The notes: generated from the sequence alone by a model not told the origin. A DNA stretch of 64,000 bases from SIG480 sp045636865 (GCA_045636865.1 JAZTYJ010000017.1:1-64000), one strand, 5' to 3'. Numbered from the stretch's first letter, positions 1-9,180 are shown. Numbers and translations: made by a program.

Positions 1-744
1 GATTTCGGATATTTCGAGTCTCTGCTTGAGAATTTCAAGCAGGTAAACGACACTCAGGAAGAAAACATAAAGGCGGCGGGCGCGCTCATGGCAGACGCTA
101 TCGCAAATGACCGCTTAATCAGCGTTTACGGCGGCGGCGGACACACTACTCTCTGTATGGGTGAGATGTTCTTCCGCGCAGGAGGGCTTTCCTGCATCAA
201 CCCGATAATGGAGACAGGTCTTTCCGTTTTCAACCAGGCGCTTAAGTATCTCGAGCTTGAGAGAACGGTAAACTACGGCGGCGCAATAATGAAGTATTAC
301 GACTTAAAACGCGACGATGTTCTCATCGTTTTCCACAATATCGGCATAAATGCGGCAACAATTGACGCCGTTATGGAAGCGAAGAAAAACGGAGTTAAGA
401 TTATCGCCGTTTCAAGCTCATACTGGCAGAATGAGATGCCGGAGGATCACTTTATCCGCCATCCGAACAAGACAAACCTCTTTGACTATGCAGACGTCTG
501 CATAGACGACTTCAACCCCGTCGGTGATGCGGTTGTCAACGTTCCGGGGCTTGAAACACCGATTGCGCCCGTATCGAATATCATCGATTTCTATATCGCG
601 CACCTTCTTGAAATCGAATGTGTAAAGCAGTGTATCGACCGTGGCATAACACCGCCGGTATGGTCGAGCGCAAACACTCCTGGCGGAGATGAAAAGAACG
701 CGGCATACCTCGAAAAGTACAAGCCGAGAATAAAAATGCTGTAA
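1..744 (+). CDS. SIS-domain sugar isomerase-like protein, 5' end missing
   Basis: The reading frame is open from the first base of the window, so the gene starts upstream; about 247 residues are visible. A methionine at position 88 lies inside the conserved N-terminal helix and is not a likely start. The segment with GGGGH followed by GEMFFRAGG matches the sugar-phosphate-binding start of UPF0309-type SIS-domain proteins, which bind or isomerise phosphosugars. The later VLIVFHNIG and IIAVSSS strands fit the SIS Rossmann-like fold. It is the first visible gene of a + strand carbohydrate cluster and lies 14 bases before the next gene. The substrate cannot be told from sequence. Confidence 0.8.
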   Translation, partial: DFGYFESLLENFKQVNDTQEENIKAAGALMADAIANDRLISVYGGGGHTTLCMGEMFFRAGGLSCINPIMETGLSVFNQALKYLELERTVNYGGAIMKYYDLKRDDVLIVFHNIGINAATIDAVMEAKKNGVKIIAVSSSYWQNEMPEDHFIRHPNKTNLFDYADVCIDDFNPVGDAVVNVPGLETPIAPVSNIIDFYIAHLLEIECVKQCIDRGITPPVWSSANTPGGDEKNAAYLEKYKPRIKML

Positions 745-758
745 GGGAGAGAATTAAA

Positions 759-1451
759 ATGAATAAATTGCAGGAAAAACTCGAGTTTTTGCTTGATAAA
801 TATTCGGTTGAGAAAAAGGCTGTTTTGAAAGACAGAAAAACCGTCGTTATCGATGGACGTGAAATCCCGCTTCTTGCACACAGAAGCGAGCGCAGATTTT
901 TAGAGCTTAAGAATATTGTAAACGGCGGCACACTCGTAGGAATCAGCGTTATGCGCGTTGCGAGAATCGTAGAAAAGGGTTCCGATATTTATGAAGAACT
1001 CGCGCGCGAGCTTGATATTTGCCAATATGTCCTCCAAAGAAAAATCAAGACGATTATGGTGATGGAAAACGAAAATGTCTTAAACGCTATCGCAAAGGCA
1101 GAGGATGATATCGTCTGCACAATTGAAATTTCAGCAACGCTTAAAAAGGGTGAGGCGGCAAAGGACAAGCACGAGATTATCTCACAGCGCGGTATCGCCT
1201 GCGACATTGTTGTTGATGCACAGCTCAAGCAGGATTCGCTCTACTTCTTCGGTGATGAGAACGAAAAGTATACCGATATGGACTTTGAGCTTTTCGGTCT
1301 TGACATTGACGAAATCGCAGTCGTAAGAGCCGCATTTTCAATCGCACAGAACGGATGCGCGGATGAGATGGTCGCAATTTCAAAAACCGTCTCTGCCTAC
1401 GTTGAAAAAGCTCGTCTTTCTGCAAAAAGCGGAAAAAGGGAGGTAATGTAG
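759..1451 (+). CDS. Unrecognised 230-residue protein of the sugar cluster
   Basis: I do not recognise this family. The start is ATG at 759 with a GGGAGAG ribosome site just upstream. The protein is soluble, with no signal peptide or membrane segment. An N-terminal helical stretch is followed by an alternating alpha/beta region, and an invariant-looking KHEIISQRG segment near residue 145 suggests a folded core with charged conserved residues. It sits between the SIS protein and a Gfo/Idh/MocA oxidoreductase, with only 2 bases to the next start, so co-translation is likely. A role in the same sugar pathway is inferred from position only. Confidence 0.75.
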   Translation: MNKLQEKLEFLLDKYSVEKKAVLKDRKTVVIDGREIPLLAHRSERRFLELKNIVNGGTLVGISVMRVARIVEKGSDIYEELARELDICQYVLQRKIKTIMVMENENVLNAIAKAEDDIVCTIEISATLKKGEAAKDKHEIISQRGIACDIVVDAQLKQDSLYFFGDENEKYTDMDFELFGLDIDEIAVVRAAFSIAQNGCADEMVAISKTVSAYVEKARLSAKSGKREVM

Positions 1452-1453
1452 CT

Positions 1454-2530
1454 ATGAAGCCTTTAAAGATTGCAATGATGAGTATGACTCACGGACATAC
1501 AAGAAAATATTATCAGACGCTTATGGACAACCCGAAGCTTGATTGGGTTGCAGTTGCAACTGCAAACGACGAGGTCAAGCAGATTTTCTTAAACAGCGTA
1601 AAGGGAATCCCGTGCTACGACAGCGAAACCGAAATGCTTGATGCACATCCCGAAATCGAGGCAGTGGTTCTCGCAAGTGAAAACAGCGAGCATCTCCGTC
1701 AGATGAAGCTCTGCGCAGAGCGCGGAATTCACATTCTTTCAATGAAGGTTCCGACATTTGATATGGAAGAATACGACGAGATGATAAAGCTCGTAGACGA
1801 GTCAGGTCTTGTTTGCCAGATAGAGCTTGAGATGCACTACAACCCCGTTATTGCACGCCTTAAGGAGCTTGTGAAAAACGGAAATCTCGGAAAAATCAAA
1901 TCATTCAATGCAACAAACATCACACTCTCTCCCGTATGGGCGTTCCCGTGGCAGGGAGTGCCGGAGAAGAGCTACGGCAAGCGCGTTTCAATCAAGAAGG
2001 GAGATTCACGTTTCCGTGGCGGTGCGCTCTGCGACCATCCGCATATCTTTGATATGATACGTCACATTACAGGCAGCGATTTTGAAAGCATCTACGCAGA
2101 GGTCGCTCCGAACATCCGCCCCGACATCGAAGAGGAGGATATGCTCTCCGTAATCGGACGAATGAAGGACGGAACAGTCTTCTCTCTCGATCCGTCATGG
2201 TCAAAGATGGAGGAGCGAATCAAGGTTCCCGGTCCCGGCTGGGAGGTTTTCCCGAAGCGTATGGAAGTAAACATCACAATCAACGGTGAAAAGGGAACTA
2301 TTATGACAGACTGCTTCGGACCGAACGTTTACCACAACGGTTGCCCGAATGACAGATACACCGTTCAGTATACATACTTTGACGAGTGGATCGGTCTTAT
2401 CGACGAGTTTGTCGACAACATAAGAAACAACAAAATTCCGCTTATCAACCTCAAGTGGCATAAGCGAACAATCGAGGCAATGAACGCAGTTTATGAGAGC
2501 ATCGCAACGGGCGAGGTTGTAAAGTTTTAA
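1454..2530 (+). CDS. Gfo/Idh/MocA-family NAD(P)-dependent oxidoreductase
   Basis: 358 residues, the usual length of this family, which oxidises or reduces sugars, inositols or sugar acids with NAD(P). The N-terminal Rossmann domain (about residues 1-120) shows KIAMMSMTHGH in place of the common GxGxxG and VVLASENSEH at the cofactor edge. The usual EKP motif appears as MKVPT near residue 98, keeping the catalytic-type lysine. The C-terminal domain carries GGALCDHPHIFDM near residue 195, where the aspartate and histidine are in the positions expected of the active site. The start is ATG at 1454, after a GGGAGG site inside the preceding gene's 3' end. Its substrate presumably comes from the neighbouring glycosidases. 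Confidence 0.88.
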   Translation: MKPLKIAMMSMTHGHTRKYYQTLMDNPKLDWVAVATANDEVKQIFLNSVKGIPCYDSETEMLDAHPEIEAVVLASENSEHLRQMKLCAERGIHILSMKVPTFDMEEYDEMIKLVDESGLVCQIELEMHYNPVIARLKELVKNGNLGKIKSFNATNITLSPVWAFPWQGVPEKSYGKRVSIKKGDSRFRGGALCDHPHIFDMIRHITGSDFESIYAEVAPNIRPDIEEEDMLSVIGRMKDGTVFSLDPSWSKMEERIKVPGPGWEVFPKRMEVNITINGEKGTIMTDCFGPNVYHNGCPNDRYTVQYTYFDEWIGLIDEFVDNIRNNKIPLINLKWHKRTIEAMNAVYESIATGEVVKF

Positions 2531-2559
2531 TTAAAGCAAAAGAGAGGAGAGTGAGCAAA

Positions 2560-4638
2560 ATGACGTCAGAGCAGAGACTTGAGATGCTTCGCAGAAATCC
2601 TGTTTTCTGGTCAAGACTCGGCTTCGGATACGATCCGCCGCTAAAGAATAAGGACGGAAAGCCCCTTGTTTTTAACGAGAATCTTGATTTTTATGCAAAG
2701 AGTCATCGCTCATTCTCTATGGCAGGAGTGAAAATCCATTCGTCCGTGCTGCATCTCGGTTGGATGGGTGTAGATGAGTATGATTATTCGCTCACTGACC
2801 GCGTGCTCGATTCGGTTTTTTGCGATAACCCCGATATTTACTATATCCCGAGAATAAAGCTCAACGTGCCTGTTGACTGGTGTTATGAAAACTCGGAGGA
2901 CGTGTTTGTATATTACGGAGGACCGAAGACGGCCGAGGAGATAAAAAGGCTTGTCGGCACGGAAAAACACGACTGGCTCGGCTATGAAGCGCCTAAAGGG
3001 TATTATGCCGCCGGAGAGTTTTCCGATTCGCGTCCGAATGTCGGCGGAATGATTGCACGACAGAGCTTTTCAAGCAAAAAGTGGCTTTCCGATGCAGGTA
3101 AGGCACTTGAGAGACTTATCGACAGAATTGAAAACGGCAAATACGGTGAGCGCATTTTAGGCTACCATATTGCCTACGGTGTAAGCGGAGAGACGATAAC
3201 CTGGGGAAGAATGTCAAACCGCTTTGGCGATTACGGAATAAACAACACAAAGGCATTTTTTTCTTGGGCGGAGAAGAAATACGGAAGCCTTGACAACGTC
3301 GCAAGGGCGTGGGGGCAGGATGTAAGGGACCTCCATATCCCGTCGCCTGCGCTTCGCGACGGTAGTGCAGATTCGATATATTCGCTTATGCGCGCAGGAG
3401 CCGACGATGTCGCGTGCATCGACTATGATATCTTTATGTCCGAGGTAAATGCCGAGGCAACAGAGTATTTTGCAAAAATCGTAAAGGCGCAAGCAAAGGA
3501 AAAGCTTGTCGGCGTGTTCTACGGATATTTTATCGAGGTGAACAACTCGGCATATGCAGGACACCTCGCAATCGATAAGCTTTTAAACTCGCCGTATGTT
3601 GACTTTTTCGCAGGCCCGAAATCCTATTACAGATGCACGGGCAAAGAACCCGGATGCGAGATGTGTCCGACGCAGTCGGTAAACCTCAAAAAGCTCTGGA
3701 TGGACGAGGCGGACATCCGCACATACCTTGCAAAGAACGTGCCGGCGGCACTTGCATCCGATTCGCTTTCCGATACGGTGAAAATCCTGCGCCGCGAGTT
3801 TTCAAAAAACGCGGCACACGGCTCGGGCTTCTGGTGGATGGACCTCGGCGGCGGTTGGTTTGAAAGCGAAGAGATTATGAACGAGATAAAAAATCTTGTT
3901 TCGTTGAATAACAAAATTTCAAACATTTCTCACAAAAGCATCAGCGACGTGCTTGTCGTGGTGGATGAAAAGTGCATAACCCATATGCGAACAAATGAGA
4001 TTTTGAGATGCGGATTTATGCAGGACTTTATCTGCGAGGTAAATTCAAGCGGTGCGGCGGCGGATATATATCGGCTTTCTGACCTTGAAACACTTGATTT
4101 GTCGCAGTATAAGCTCATTGTTTTTGCATACTGCTTTGAAGTTACGGCGAAAATGAAAAAGCTTATAAAAGAAAAGCTTCCGGCTGATGCAACGGTTATG
4201 TTCAACTATGCCGCAGGAATAATCGACGGAGATGTAAGCTTTGAAAACGTTCGCGATTTCACGGGATTTTCACTTTCCGAGAGCAAGCTTGAAAACATCG
4301 TCATAAAAGGACCCGAAGTGGTCGAGGGTGTAACGGGCTTTGGAGATGGTGACGACGGAAGTCTCACTCTTCCTGCGCTCTGTGTTCTGGGAGATGATAT
4401 AGAAATCTCAAAGAAAAACGAGATTGGTGAAGCTGTTCTGGCATCTGCAACAGTTGATGGCAGACGTCACATCATAAACCTTGTTCCGTATATGAAATCA
4501 GCGGATATAAGGTCGATAGAAGAGGAGGCGGGCTGCAGACTCTACACCGACAAAGCGGGAGAGGCAGTTTATGCCGACAGCAGAATTTGCGGAATTTTCC
4601 CGTGTGATTCGCGCGACGGGAAGATAGAAGAACTTTAA
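2560..4638 (+). CDS. GH42-like glycoside hydrolase (putative beta-galactosidase-type)
   Basis: 692 residues from ATG at 2560. A GTG at 2551 is one base from the GGAG site and is less likely, while the ATG has normal spacing. The protein has no signal peptide, so it is probably cytoplasmic. A TIM-barrel-like N-terminal half carries AYGVSGETITWG near residue 205, whose Gly-Glu resembles the GH-A acid/base. LWMDEADIRT near residue 385 resembles the nucleophile region of GH42-like enzymes. The C-terminal third looks like the A4/glutamine-amidotransferase-like domain that follows the barrel in GH42. Exact GH family and substrate are uncertain. A terminator follows directly. Confidence 0.7.
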   Translation: MTSEQRLEMLRRNPVFWSRLGFGYDPPLKNKDGKPLVFNENLDFYAKSHRSFSMAGVKIHSSVLHLGWMGVDEYDYSLTDRVLDSVFCDNPDIYYIPRIKLNVPVDWCYENSEDVFVYYGGPKTAEEIKRLVGTEKHDWLGYEAPKGYYAAGEFSDSRPNVGGMIARQSFSSKKWLSDAGKALERLIDRIENGKYGERILGYHIAYGVSGETITWGRMSNRFGDYGINNTKAFFSWAEKKYGSLDNVARAWGQDVRDLHIPSPALRDGSADSIYSLMRAGADDVACIDYDIFMSEVNAEATEYFAKIVKAQAKEKLVGVFYGYFIEVNNSAYAGHLAIDKLLNSPYVDFFAGPKSYYRCTGKEPGCEMCPTQSVNLKKLWMDEADIRTYLAKNVPAALASDSLSDTVKILRREFSKNAAHGSGFWWMDLGGGWFESEEIMNEIKNLVSLNNKISNISHKSISDVLVVVDEKCITHMRTNEILRCGFMQDFICEVNSSGAAADIYRLSDLETLDLSQYKLIVFAYCFEVTAKMKKLIKEKLPADATVMFNYAAGIIDGDVSFENVRDFTGFSLSESKLENIVIKGPEVVEGVTGFGDGDDGSLTLPALCVLGDDIEISKKNEIGEAVLASATVDGRRHIINLVPYMKSADIRSIEEEAGCRLYTDKAGEAVYADSRICGIFPCDSRDGKIEEL

Positions 4639-4643
4639 AAAAT

Positions 4644-4682
4644 ATACCAGAGCGAAGATTAATTATTCGCTCTGGTATTTCT
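4644..4682 (+). terminator. Rho-independent-type terminator after the GH42-like gene
   Basis: A perfect 13-base stem (4644-4656 with 4666-4678, ATACCAGAGCGAA on the left arm) encloses a 9-base AT-rich loop and is followed by TTCTTG. The T tract is short. It separates the first four genes from the GH2 gene. Confidence 0.75.
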
Positions 4683-4694
4683 TGGTTTTCAGGG

Positions 4695-4723
4695 TTGAAA
4701 AGCAGGGTGCAGTATGATACTAT
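4695..4723 (+). promoter_or_regulatory. Possible promoter of the GH2 operon
   Basis: TTGAAA at 4695-4700 and TACTAT at 4718-4723 are separated by 17 bases, upstream of the GH2 start and just after a terminator. TATAAT at 4731-4736 is an alternative -10 but lacks a matching -35. Confidence 0.45.
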
Positions 4724-4763
4724 AACGATATATAATGTTACGCTTGATTTAAGAGGTGTTGTA

Positions 4764-6980
4764 ATGAAAAACTACGACCTTAAACTTGATAGCGGATGGA
4801 AGTTCCATCTCGGAGAGCTTCCGAGGATAGATCCCGACAAAAGACTTGAGATGTCGCATTGGACAAGTCAGGGCGACGGTATGCTCAAGGAGTATGTTAT
4901 ATTTAAATATCCTGAAAACTGGCACGATATAAACGTGCCGCACGATTGGTTCACGTCACTTCCGCTTGATGAAACGGCAGACCCTGCAGGCGGATTCAAG
5001 GAAAGAGGTACGGCGTGGTACTATAACGCGATTGAACTGCCTGATGAAGAAATAGAAAACGCGCGCCTTGTTTTTGACGGTGTGCTCGGTCGCACCACCG
5101 TTTTCGTAAACGGTGTTATCGCAAAACGAAATTTTTGCGGATACAACCGCTTTTCCTGTGAAATCGGAGACTATCTCATAAGGGGAAAGGAAAACGAAAT
5201 TCTCCTCCACGTCGACGCAAGTCGCTGGGAAGGCTGGTGGTACGAGGGCGCAGGGCTCTACCGTCCGGTAAGGATAGAATTTCGCGGCGATACATACATT
5301 GACAAGGAAAAGACATATATTTCTCCCCGAAAAGACGGAGATGAATGGAAGCTTCTCATAAATGCAAAAACAAATTGCAAAGACAGAGTAAAAGTCCGTG
5401 CAAAACTTTTTGATGCGGAGGAAAATTGCGTATACTGCGGAGAGTTTTTGCCGAATGAAGATTATGTGGCAAGGATAGAGAATCCGATTCTCTGGAGTCC
5501 TGAAAACCCGTATCTTTATAAGCTGTCTCTTGCTCTTTGTAAAGACGGAGAAGAAAAGGACACAGCAGAATTTAAAGTCGGCTTCCGCACGGTTGAGTGG
5601 ATAGCAGATAAAGGAATGTTATTGAACGAAAAGCCGTATCGCGTGCGCGGAATCTGTTGCCATCAGGACCACGCAGGCGTCGGTGCGGCGGTGAGCCGTG
5701 AGATTTTCAAGTACCGACTTTCAATTTTAAAAAAACTTGGCATAAACGCATACCGTTGCGCGCACCATCCGGCAGACGAAACGCTTCTTTCACTCTGCGA
5801 TGAAATGGGAATTCTCGTAATGCCTGAAAACCGCCACTTTGACGTGTCGGAGGATACGCTCTCGCAGGTTGATTCGATGATATATGTTTCAAGAAACCAT
5901 CCGTCGGTGTTTATGTATTGCCTCTTCAACGAGGAGGACACTCTCGAATATGAAGAGCGCGGAATGAGAATAGCAGAAAAATTAAAGGCAAGAATCCGCG
6001 CGCTTGACGATACGCGCGCGATAACGGGCGCACAAAACGGCGGACACGTTGAGAAAATCAACGCCTCTGACGCACTCGACGTAATCGGCGCAAACTACTG
6101 CATAGCGGGATATCCAGATGCACACAGAAGATCACCCGAAAAAGTTATTCTCGGCACGGAAAACTGCCCGACATACGCAACGCGCGGAGTTTATAAATCA
6201 GACAAAGAAAAGAAGATTTTTGCGTGCTACGGCGATGAATGGGGGAGTTTTTCCGAATCGCTTGATGAGACTATGGAAAATGTTGAGAACAAACCGTATG
6301 TCGCAGGTTGTTTTGCGTGGTGCGGCTTTGACTACCGCGGCGAGCCGACACCGTATAACTGGCCGAGTGTGATGTCCCATTGGGGCTTTTGCGACGAGTG
6401 CGGCTTTGAGAAAGACACGGCATATCACCTTGCCGCATATTACAAGGACGAGCTTATGGTGCATCTTCTTCCGCATTGGAACCGGAAGGAGGGCGAGACT
6501 GTCCGCGTCTGTGCTTTCACAAACGGAGATGTGGCAGAGCTTTTCATAAACGGAAAATCTTATGGAGAGAAAAGGGTGGAAAAACGCCGCGCCGAATGGA
6601 ATGTTCCATTTGAAAAGGGAGTTGCAAGGGTTGTTGCTCACCGCGGAAAAGAAGAGGTTTCCGATGAGGTGTCAACGGCAGGAAAGCCGGCGCGGATTGA
6701 ACTTTGTGATGTGAGCGATGATCCGTCGGTTCGCATCGTAAATCTTAAGGCGACGGATGAAAACGGAGTTCTGATTCCCGATTTTTGTGAAAAGGTTTTC
6801 TTCGATGCGCCGAAGGGTTCAATTCTCGGTGTCGGTTGCGGAAATCCGAACAGCCACCACAGCGAAAAGGGAAGTGAGATAAACTTCTTCAACGGACGCG
6901 CACAGATAATTCTGCGCGGCGGTGAGGGCAAACTCGTCGCAAGGTGCGACGGCCTCGCTTTTGCAGAAATGAAATTATAG
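4764..6980 (+). CDS. Glycoside hydrolase family 2 enzyme
   Basis: 738 residues from ATG at 4764, preceded by AAGAGGT. An in-frame upstream ATG would overlap the promoter and adds residues that do not look like GH2. Domain order is that of GH2: sugar-binding jelly roll with VPHDWF near residue 60 and WYEGAGLYRPV near residue 160, an immunoglobulin-like domain, then the TIM barrel. YCLFNEED near residue 385 gives the Asn-Glu acid/base and VILGTEN near residue 465 gives the likely nucleophile. There is no signal peptide, so it acts inside the cell on imported oligosaccharides. Specificity (beta-galactosidase, glucuronidase or other) cannot be settled. Confidence 0.88.
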   Translation: MKNYDLKLDSGWKFHLGELPRIDPDKRLEMSHWTSQGDGMLKEYVIFKYPENWHDINVPHDWFTSLPLDETADPAGGFKERGTAWYYNAIELPDEEIENARLVFDGVLGRTTVFVNGVIAKRNFCGYNRFSCEIGDYLIRGKENEILLHVDASRWEGWWYEGAGLYRPVRIEFRGDTYIDKEKTYISPRKDGDEWKLLINAKTNCKDRVKVRAKLFDAEENCVYCGEFLPNEDYVARIENPILWSPENPYLYKLSLALCKDGEEKDTAEFKVGFRTVEWIADKGMLLNEKPYRVRGICCHQDHAGVGAAVSREIFKYRLSILKKLGINAYRCAHHPADETLLSLCDEMGILVMPENRHFDVSEDTLSQVDSMIYVSRNHPSVFMYCLFNEEDTLEYEERGMRIAEKLKARIRALDDTRAITGAQNGGHVEKINASDALDVIGANYCIAGYPDAHRRSPEKVILGTENCPTYATRGVYKSDKEKKIFACYGDEWGSFSESLDETMENVENKPYVAGCFAWCGFDYRGEPTPYNWPSVMSHWGFCDECGFEKDTAYHLAAYYKDELMVHLLPHWNRKEGETVRVCAFTNGDVAELFINGKSYGEKRVEKRRAEWNVPFEKGVARVVAHRGKEEVSDEVSTAGKPARIELCDVSDDPSVRIVNLKATDENGVLIPDFCEKVFFDAPKGSILGVGCGNPNSHHSEKGSEINFFNGRAQIILRGGEGKLVARCDGLAFAEMKL

Positions 6981-6991
6981 AGGTATTAAAG

Positions 6992-7714
6992 ATGATAGTA
7001 GCAGATACACACGTTCATACAATTATGTCAGGGCACGCCCACAGCACGCTTTTAGAATATCTCGCGGAGGCAAAGAAAAAAGATCACAAATTTCTGTTCA
7101 TAACAGACCATACGGGGATATTGGGGCTCTGCCGCGATGATGTCGCGTATTTTCTCTGTATGAAGTCGACAATTCCCGAAACACACGACGGCATACATAT
7201 CATCCGCGGTTGCGAGGTAAACATTCTTGACGAAAACGCAACTCTTGATATGAGGGATGACCTTCTCGAAAGAAGTGAGTGGGTTATCGCATCGCTTCAC
7301 ATCTATCTCCACAAGCCCGTAAGCGTCGAGCAGACAACAGACATATGGCTCAAAGTGGCAGAAAATCCCCACGTTGATGTTATCGGACATTGTGGGGAGA
7401 CCTGCTGGATGTTTGATAAGGAAGCGGTTATAAAAAAGTTTGCCGAATGTGGCAAAATCGTCGAAGTGAATTCAGCGTCAATCAGAAAATTCGCTGAATT
7501 TCGTGAGAACACGCGCGAGATTCTCCTTGTGTGCAAGAAATACGGCGTGAGGGTAGTTGTGTCCTCGGATGTTCACTTTGCACCGCTTCTCGGAGTTGTG
7601 GATGAGAGCCTTGAACTTCTTCGTGAGATAGAGTATCCCGAAGAGCTTATTTTAAACACAGATTACGAAAGAATGGCAGCTGTGCTTTCGGAAAAAACAG
7701 GACGCAGGTTTTAG
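6992..7714 (+). CDS. PHP-domain phosphoesterase, YcdX-like
   Basis: 240 residues from ATG at 6992, with GAGGT upstream and a start 11 bases after the GH2 stop. The PHP metal motifs are seen in order: DTHVHT near residue 5, FITDH near residue 36, GCEVNI near residue 71, SLHIY near residue 97, GHCGE near residue 129 and SSDVHF near residue 192. The family is a trinuclear-metal phosphatase, or the exonuclease module of PolX. As a stand-alone protein in a sugar cluster it most likely removes phosphate from a small sugar phosphate. Confidence 0.85.
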   Translation: MIVADTHVHTIMSGHAHSTLLEYLAEAKKKDHKFLFITDHTGILGLCRDDVAYFLCMKSTIPETHDGIHIIRGCEVNILDENATLDMRDDLLERSEWVIASLHIYLHKPVSVEQTTDIWLKVAENPHVDVIGHCGETCWMFDKEAVIKKFAECGKIVEVNSASIRKFAEFRENTREILLVCKKYGVRVVVSSDVHFAPLLGVVDESLELLREIEYPEELILNTDYERMAAVLSEKTGRRF

Positions 7715-7731
7715 TTTTGGAGGATGTTAAA

Positions 7732-8655
7732 ATGGGAAAAGATATACTTTTTGGAATGTGTGCCGACCTTCACAATGCAGCAGACTATGACACATCTGAT
7801 AGAATCGTAAAATTCGTAAACGAGGCAAACGAGAGAGGTGCCGACTTCATCATCGAGCTTGGCGATTTTATTTCATCCGACGAGTCGGGCGTAAGACTTA
7901 TGGAGAAGTGGAACCGCTTCAACGGTCCGAGCTACCACGTTCTCGGAAACCACGACACCGAGCACAACGGCAAAGAGGCAACGATGAAGATTACGGGGCA
8001 GAAGGAGAAGTATTACAGCTTCGACTGCGGCGATTATCACTTTATCGTTCTTGATACGAACTATATGAAATACGGTGATGAATTTATAGATTACGGTCTT
8101 GATAACTATCACAAGGACTTTTTCAATTGCTATATCCCGAAAGAGCAGATCGAGTGGTTCCGCGAGGATATTGCAAAGACGGATAAGCGGTGCTTTGTAT
8201 TCAGTCATGCTCCCATTGTCCTTGGCGACTGGAAGGTGTATAACGTACACGACTTTACGGATGCCGTATACCTTGAAAATCAGAAATGCGGATACAATAA
8301 GGTAACGATGGTATTTTCAGGGCACGACCACGCAGATGCACATATGATGATGGGCGGCGTTCACTATATGCTCGTAAACAGCATAAGCCATAAATACGTA
8401 TCTCCCAACTACGGCAAGGCAAGAAACGTTGAAGAGGCAGAGCGAATCAACGGAAAGAAGTTTTCACCCGTTATAAGATACAAAGACCCACTTTATGCGT
8501 TTGTAAGACTTAAAGAAAACGGACTCATCCAGATTATAGGAAAGCAGACGGAATATCTCGATATAAGCCCGTTCGAGCTTCATTGGGAAAGATTTGCATC
8601 TCCGCAGATCTCATATCGCGAGATGTGGATGAACGGAATAGGCGAGAATAAGTAA
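7732..8655 (+). CDS. Calcineurin-like metallophosphoesterase
   Basis: 308 residues from ATG at 7732; GGAGG lies at 7719-7723, so a TTG at 7717 is not the start. The signature residues of the family are present: CADLH near residue 10, ELGDF near residue 42, VLGNHDTEH near residue 69, FSHAP near residue 155 and FSGHDHAD near residue 192, which bind two metal ions. No signal peptide is seen, so it is cytosolic. It follows the PHP gene by 17 bases and ends the operon at a strong terminator. Two phosphatases of unrelated folds side by side suggest a phosphorylated pathway intermediate; the substrate is unknown. Confidence 0.85.
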   Translation: MGKDILFGMCADLHNAADYDTSDRIVKFVNEANERGADFIIELGDFISSDESGVRLMEKWNRFNGPSYHVLGNHDTEHNGKEATMKITGQKEKYYSFDCGDYHFIVLDTNYMKYGDEFIDYGLDNYHKDFFNCYIPKEQIEWFREDIAKTDKRCFVFSHAPIVLGDWKVYNVHDFTDAVYLENQKCGYNKVTMVFSGHDHADAHMMMGGVHYMLVNSISHKYVSPNYGKARNVEEAERINGKKFSPVIRYKDPLYAFVRLKENGLIQIIGKQTEYLDISPFELHWERFASPQISYREMWMNGIGENK

Positions 8656-8656
8656 A

Positions 8657-8690
8657 TAAAAAGCACTTGCATTTGCAAGTGCTTTTTATT
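8657..8690 (+). terminator. Terminator after the metallophosphoesterase gene
   Basis: AAAAAGCACTTGCA and its complement TGCAAGTGCTTTTT are separated by two bases; the real loop will include part of the stem. A T tract follows on both strands, so it can also stop transcription coming from the other side. Confidence 0.85.
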
Positions 8691-8731
8691 GGTAAATGAC
8701 AGAGGTTTTGCTCATTATGGCTATATGCCGA

Positions 8732-9136
8732 TTACTCCATCAGATCGTCGGTAAACAGTTTAATCGCGAAATCGTCATCCAAGCCATAAAAAGATAATGC
8801 AAAATTGTTTGACAAATGGAATGTAATTTGCTCCGGTAATTCGATAGGATCGCCAAGTTTTGACTCATCAAAACCTTTTGCTTCCCACGGCCAGTAATCA
8901 ATATCATCAACACTAACCTTATTGATTGTGGCAGTATAGTCGTTCTCAAACGCTCCGTATACATTGCCGATATTACAAAATTCTTCCTTTATCTGTTTTT
9001 GCATAGAAATAACATAGTCTTTACTTATGTCACATTCATTGTCCGATAAAAAGTATAATAAATAACTTTTATTAAATACAAACTGATGTAATGAGGTATC
9101 ATCGTTGACTTGCGGTACACGTCTACCGCTTTTTAA
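8732..9136 (-). pseudogene. AT-rich hypothetical ORF remnant beside tRNA-Ser
   Basis: The frame is open on the minus strand up to the tRNA-Ser terminator but has no convincing start: the first ATG (9004) has no ribosome site and leaves only 90 residues. The encoded stretch (…IDYWPWEAKGFDE…, …FYGLDDDFAIKLF… at the C end) reads like real, acidic, soluble protein. I do not recognise the family. Base composition is more AT-rich than the neighbours and the position is directly 3' of a tRNA gene, a usual integration point, so a truncated remnant of transferred DNA is the best reading. The longer open frame through the tRNA is fortuitous. Confidence 0.45.
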
Positions 9137-9141
9137 TTTGT

Positions 9142-9180
9142 AAAAAACAGACTCACACTTTGCGTGCAAGCCTGTTTTTT
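9142..9180 (-). terminator. Terminator of tRNA-Ser
   Basis: Minus-strand stem of about 17 pairs including two G-U pairs, AAAAAACAGGCTTGCAC with GTGTGAGTCTGTTTTTT, loop GCAAA, ending in a T run. It starts right after the tRNA CCA end. Confidence 0.85.

Noticed and set aside
1..744. Start of the SIS gene at the ATG at 88
   Set aside because: The frame is open to the window edge and the residues before 88 match the N-terminal helix of the family.
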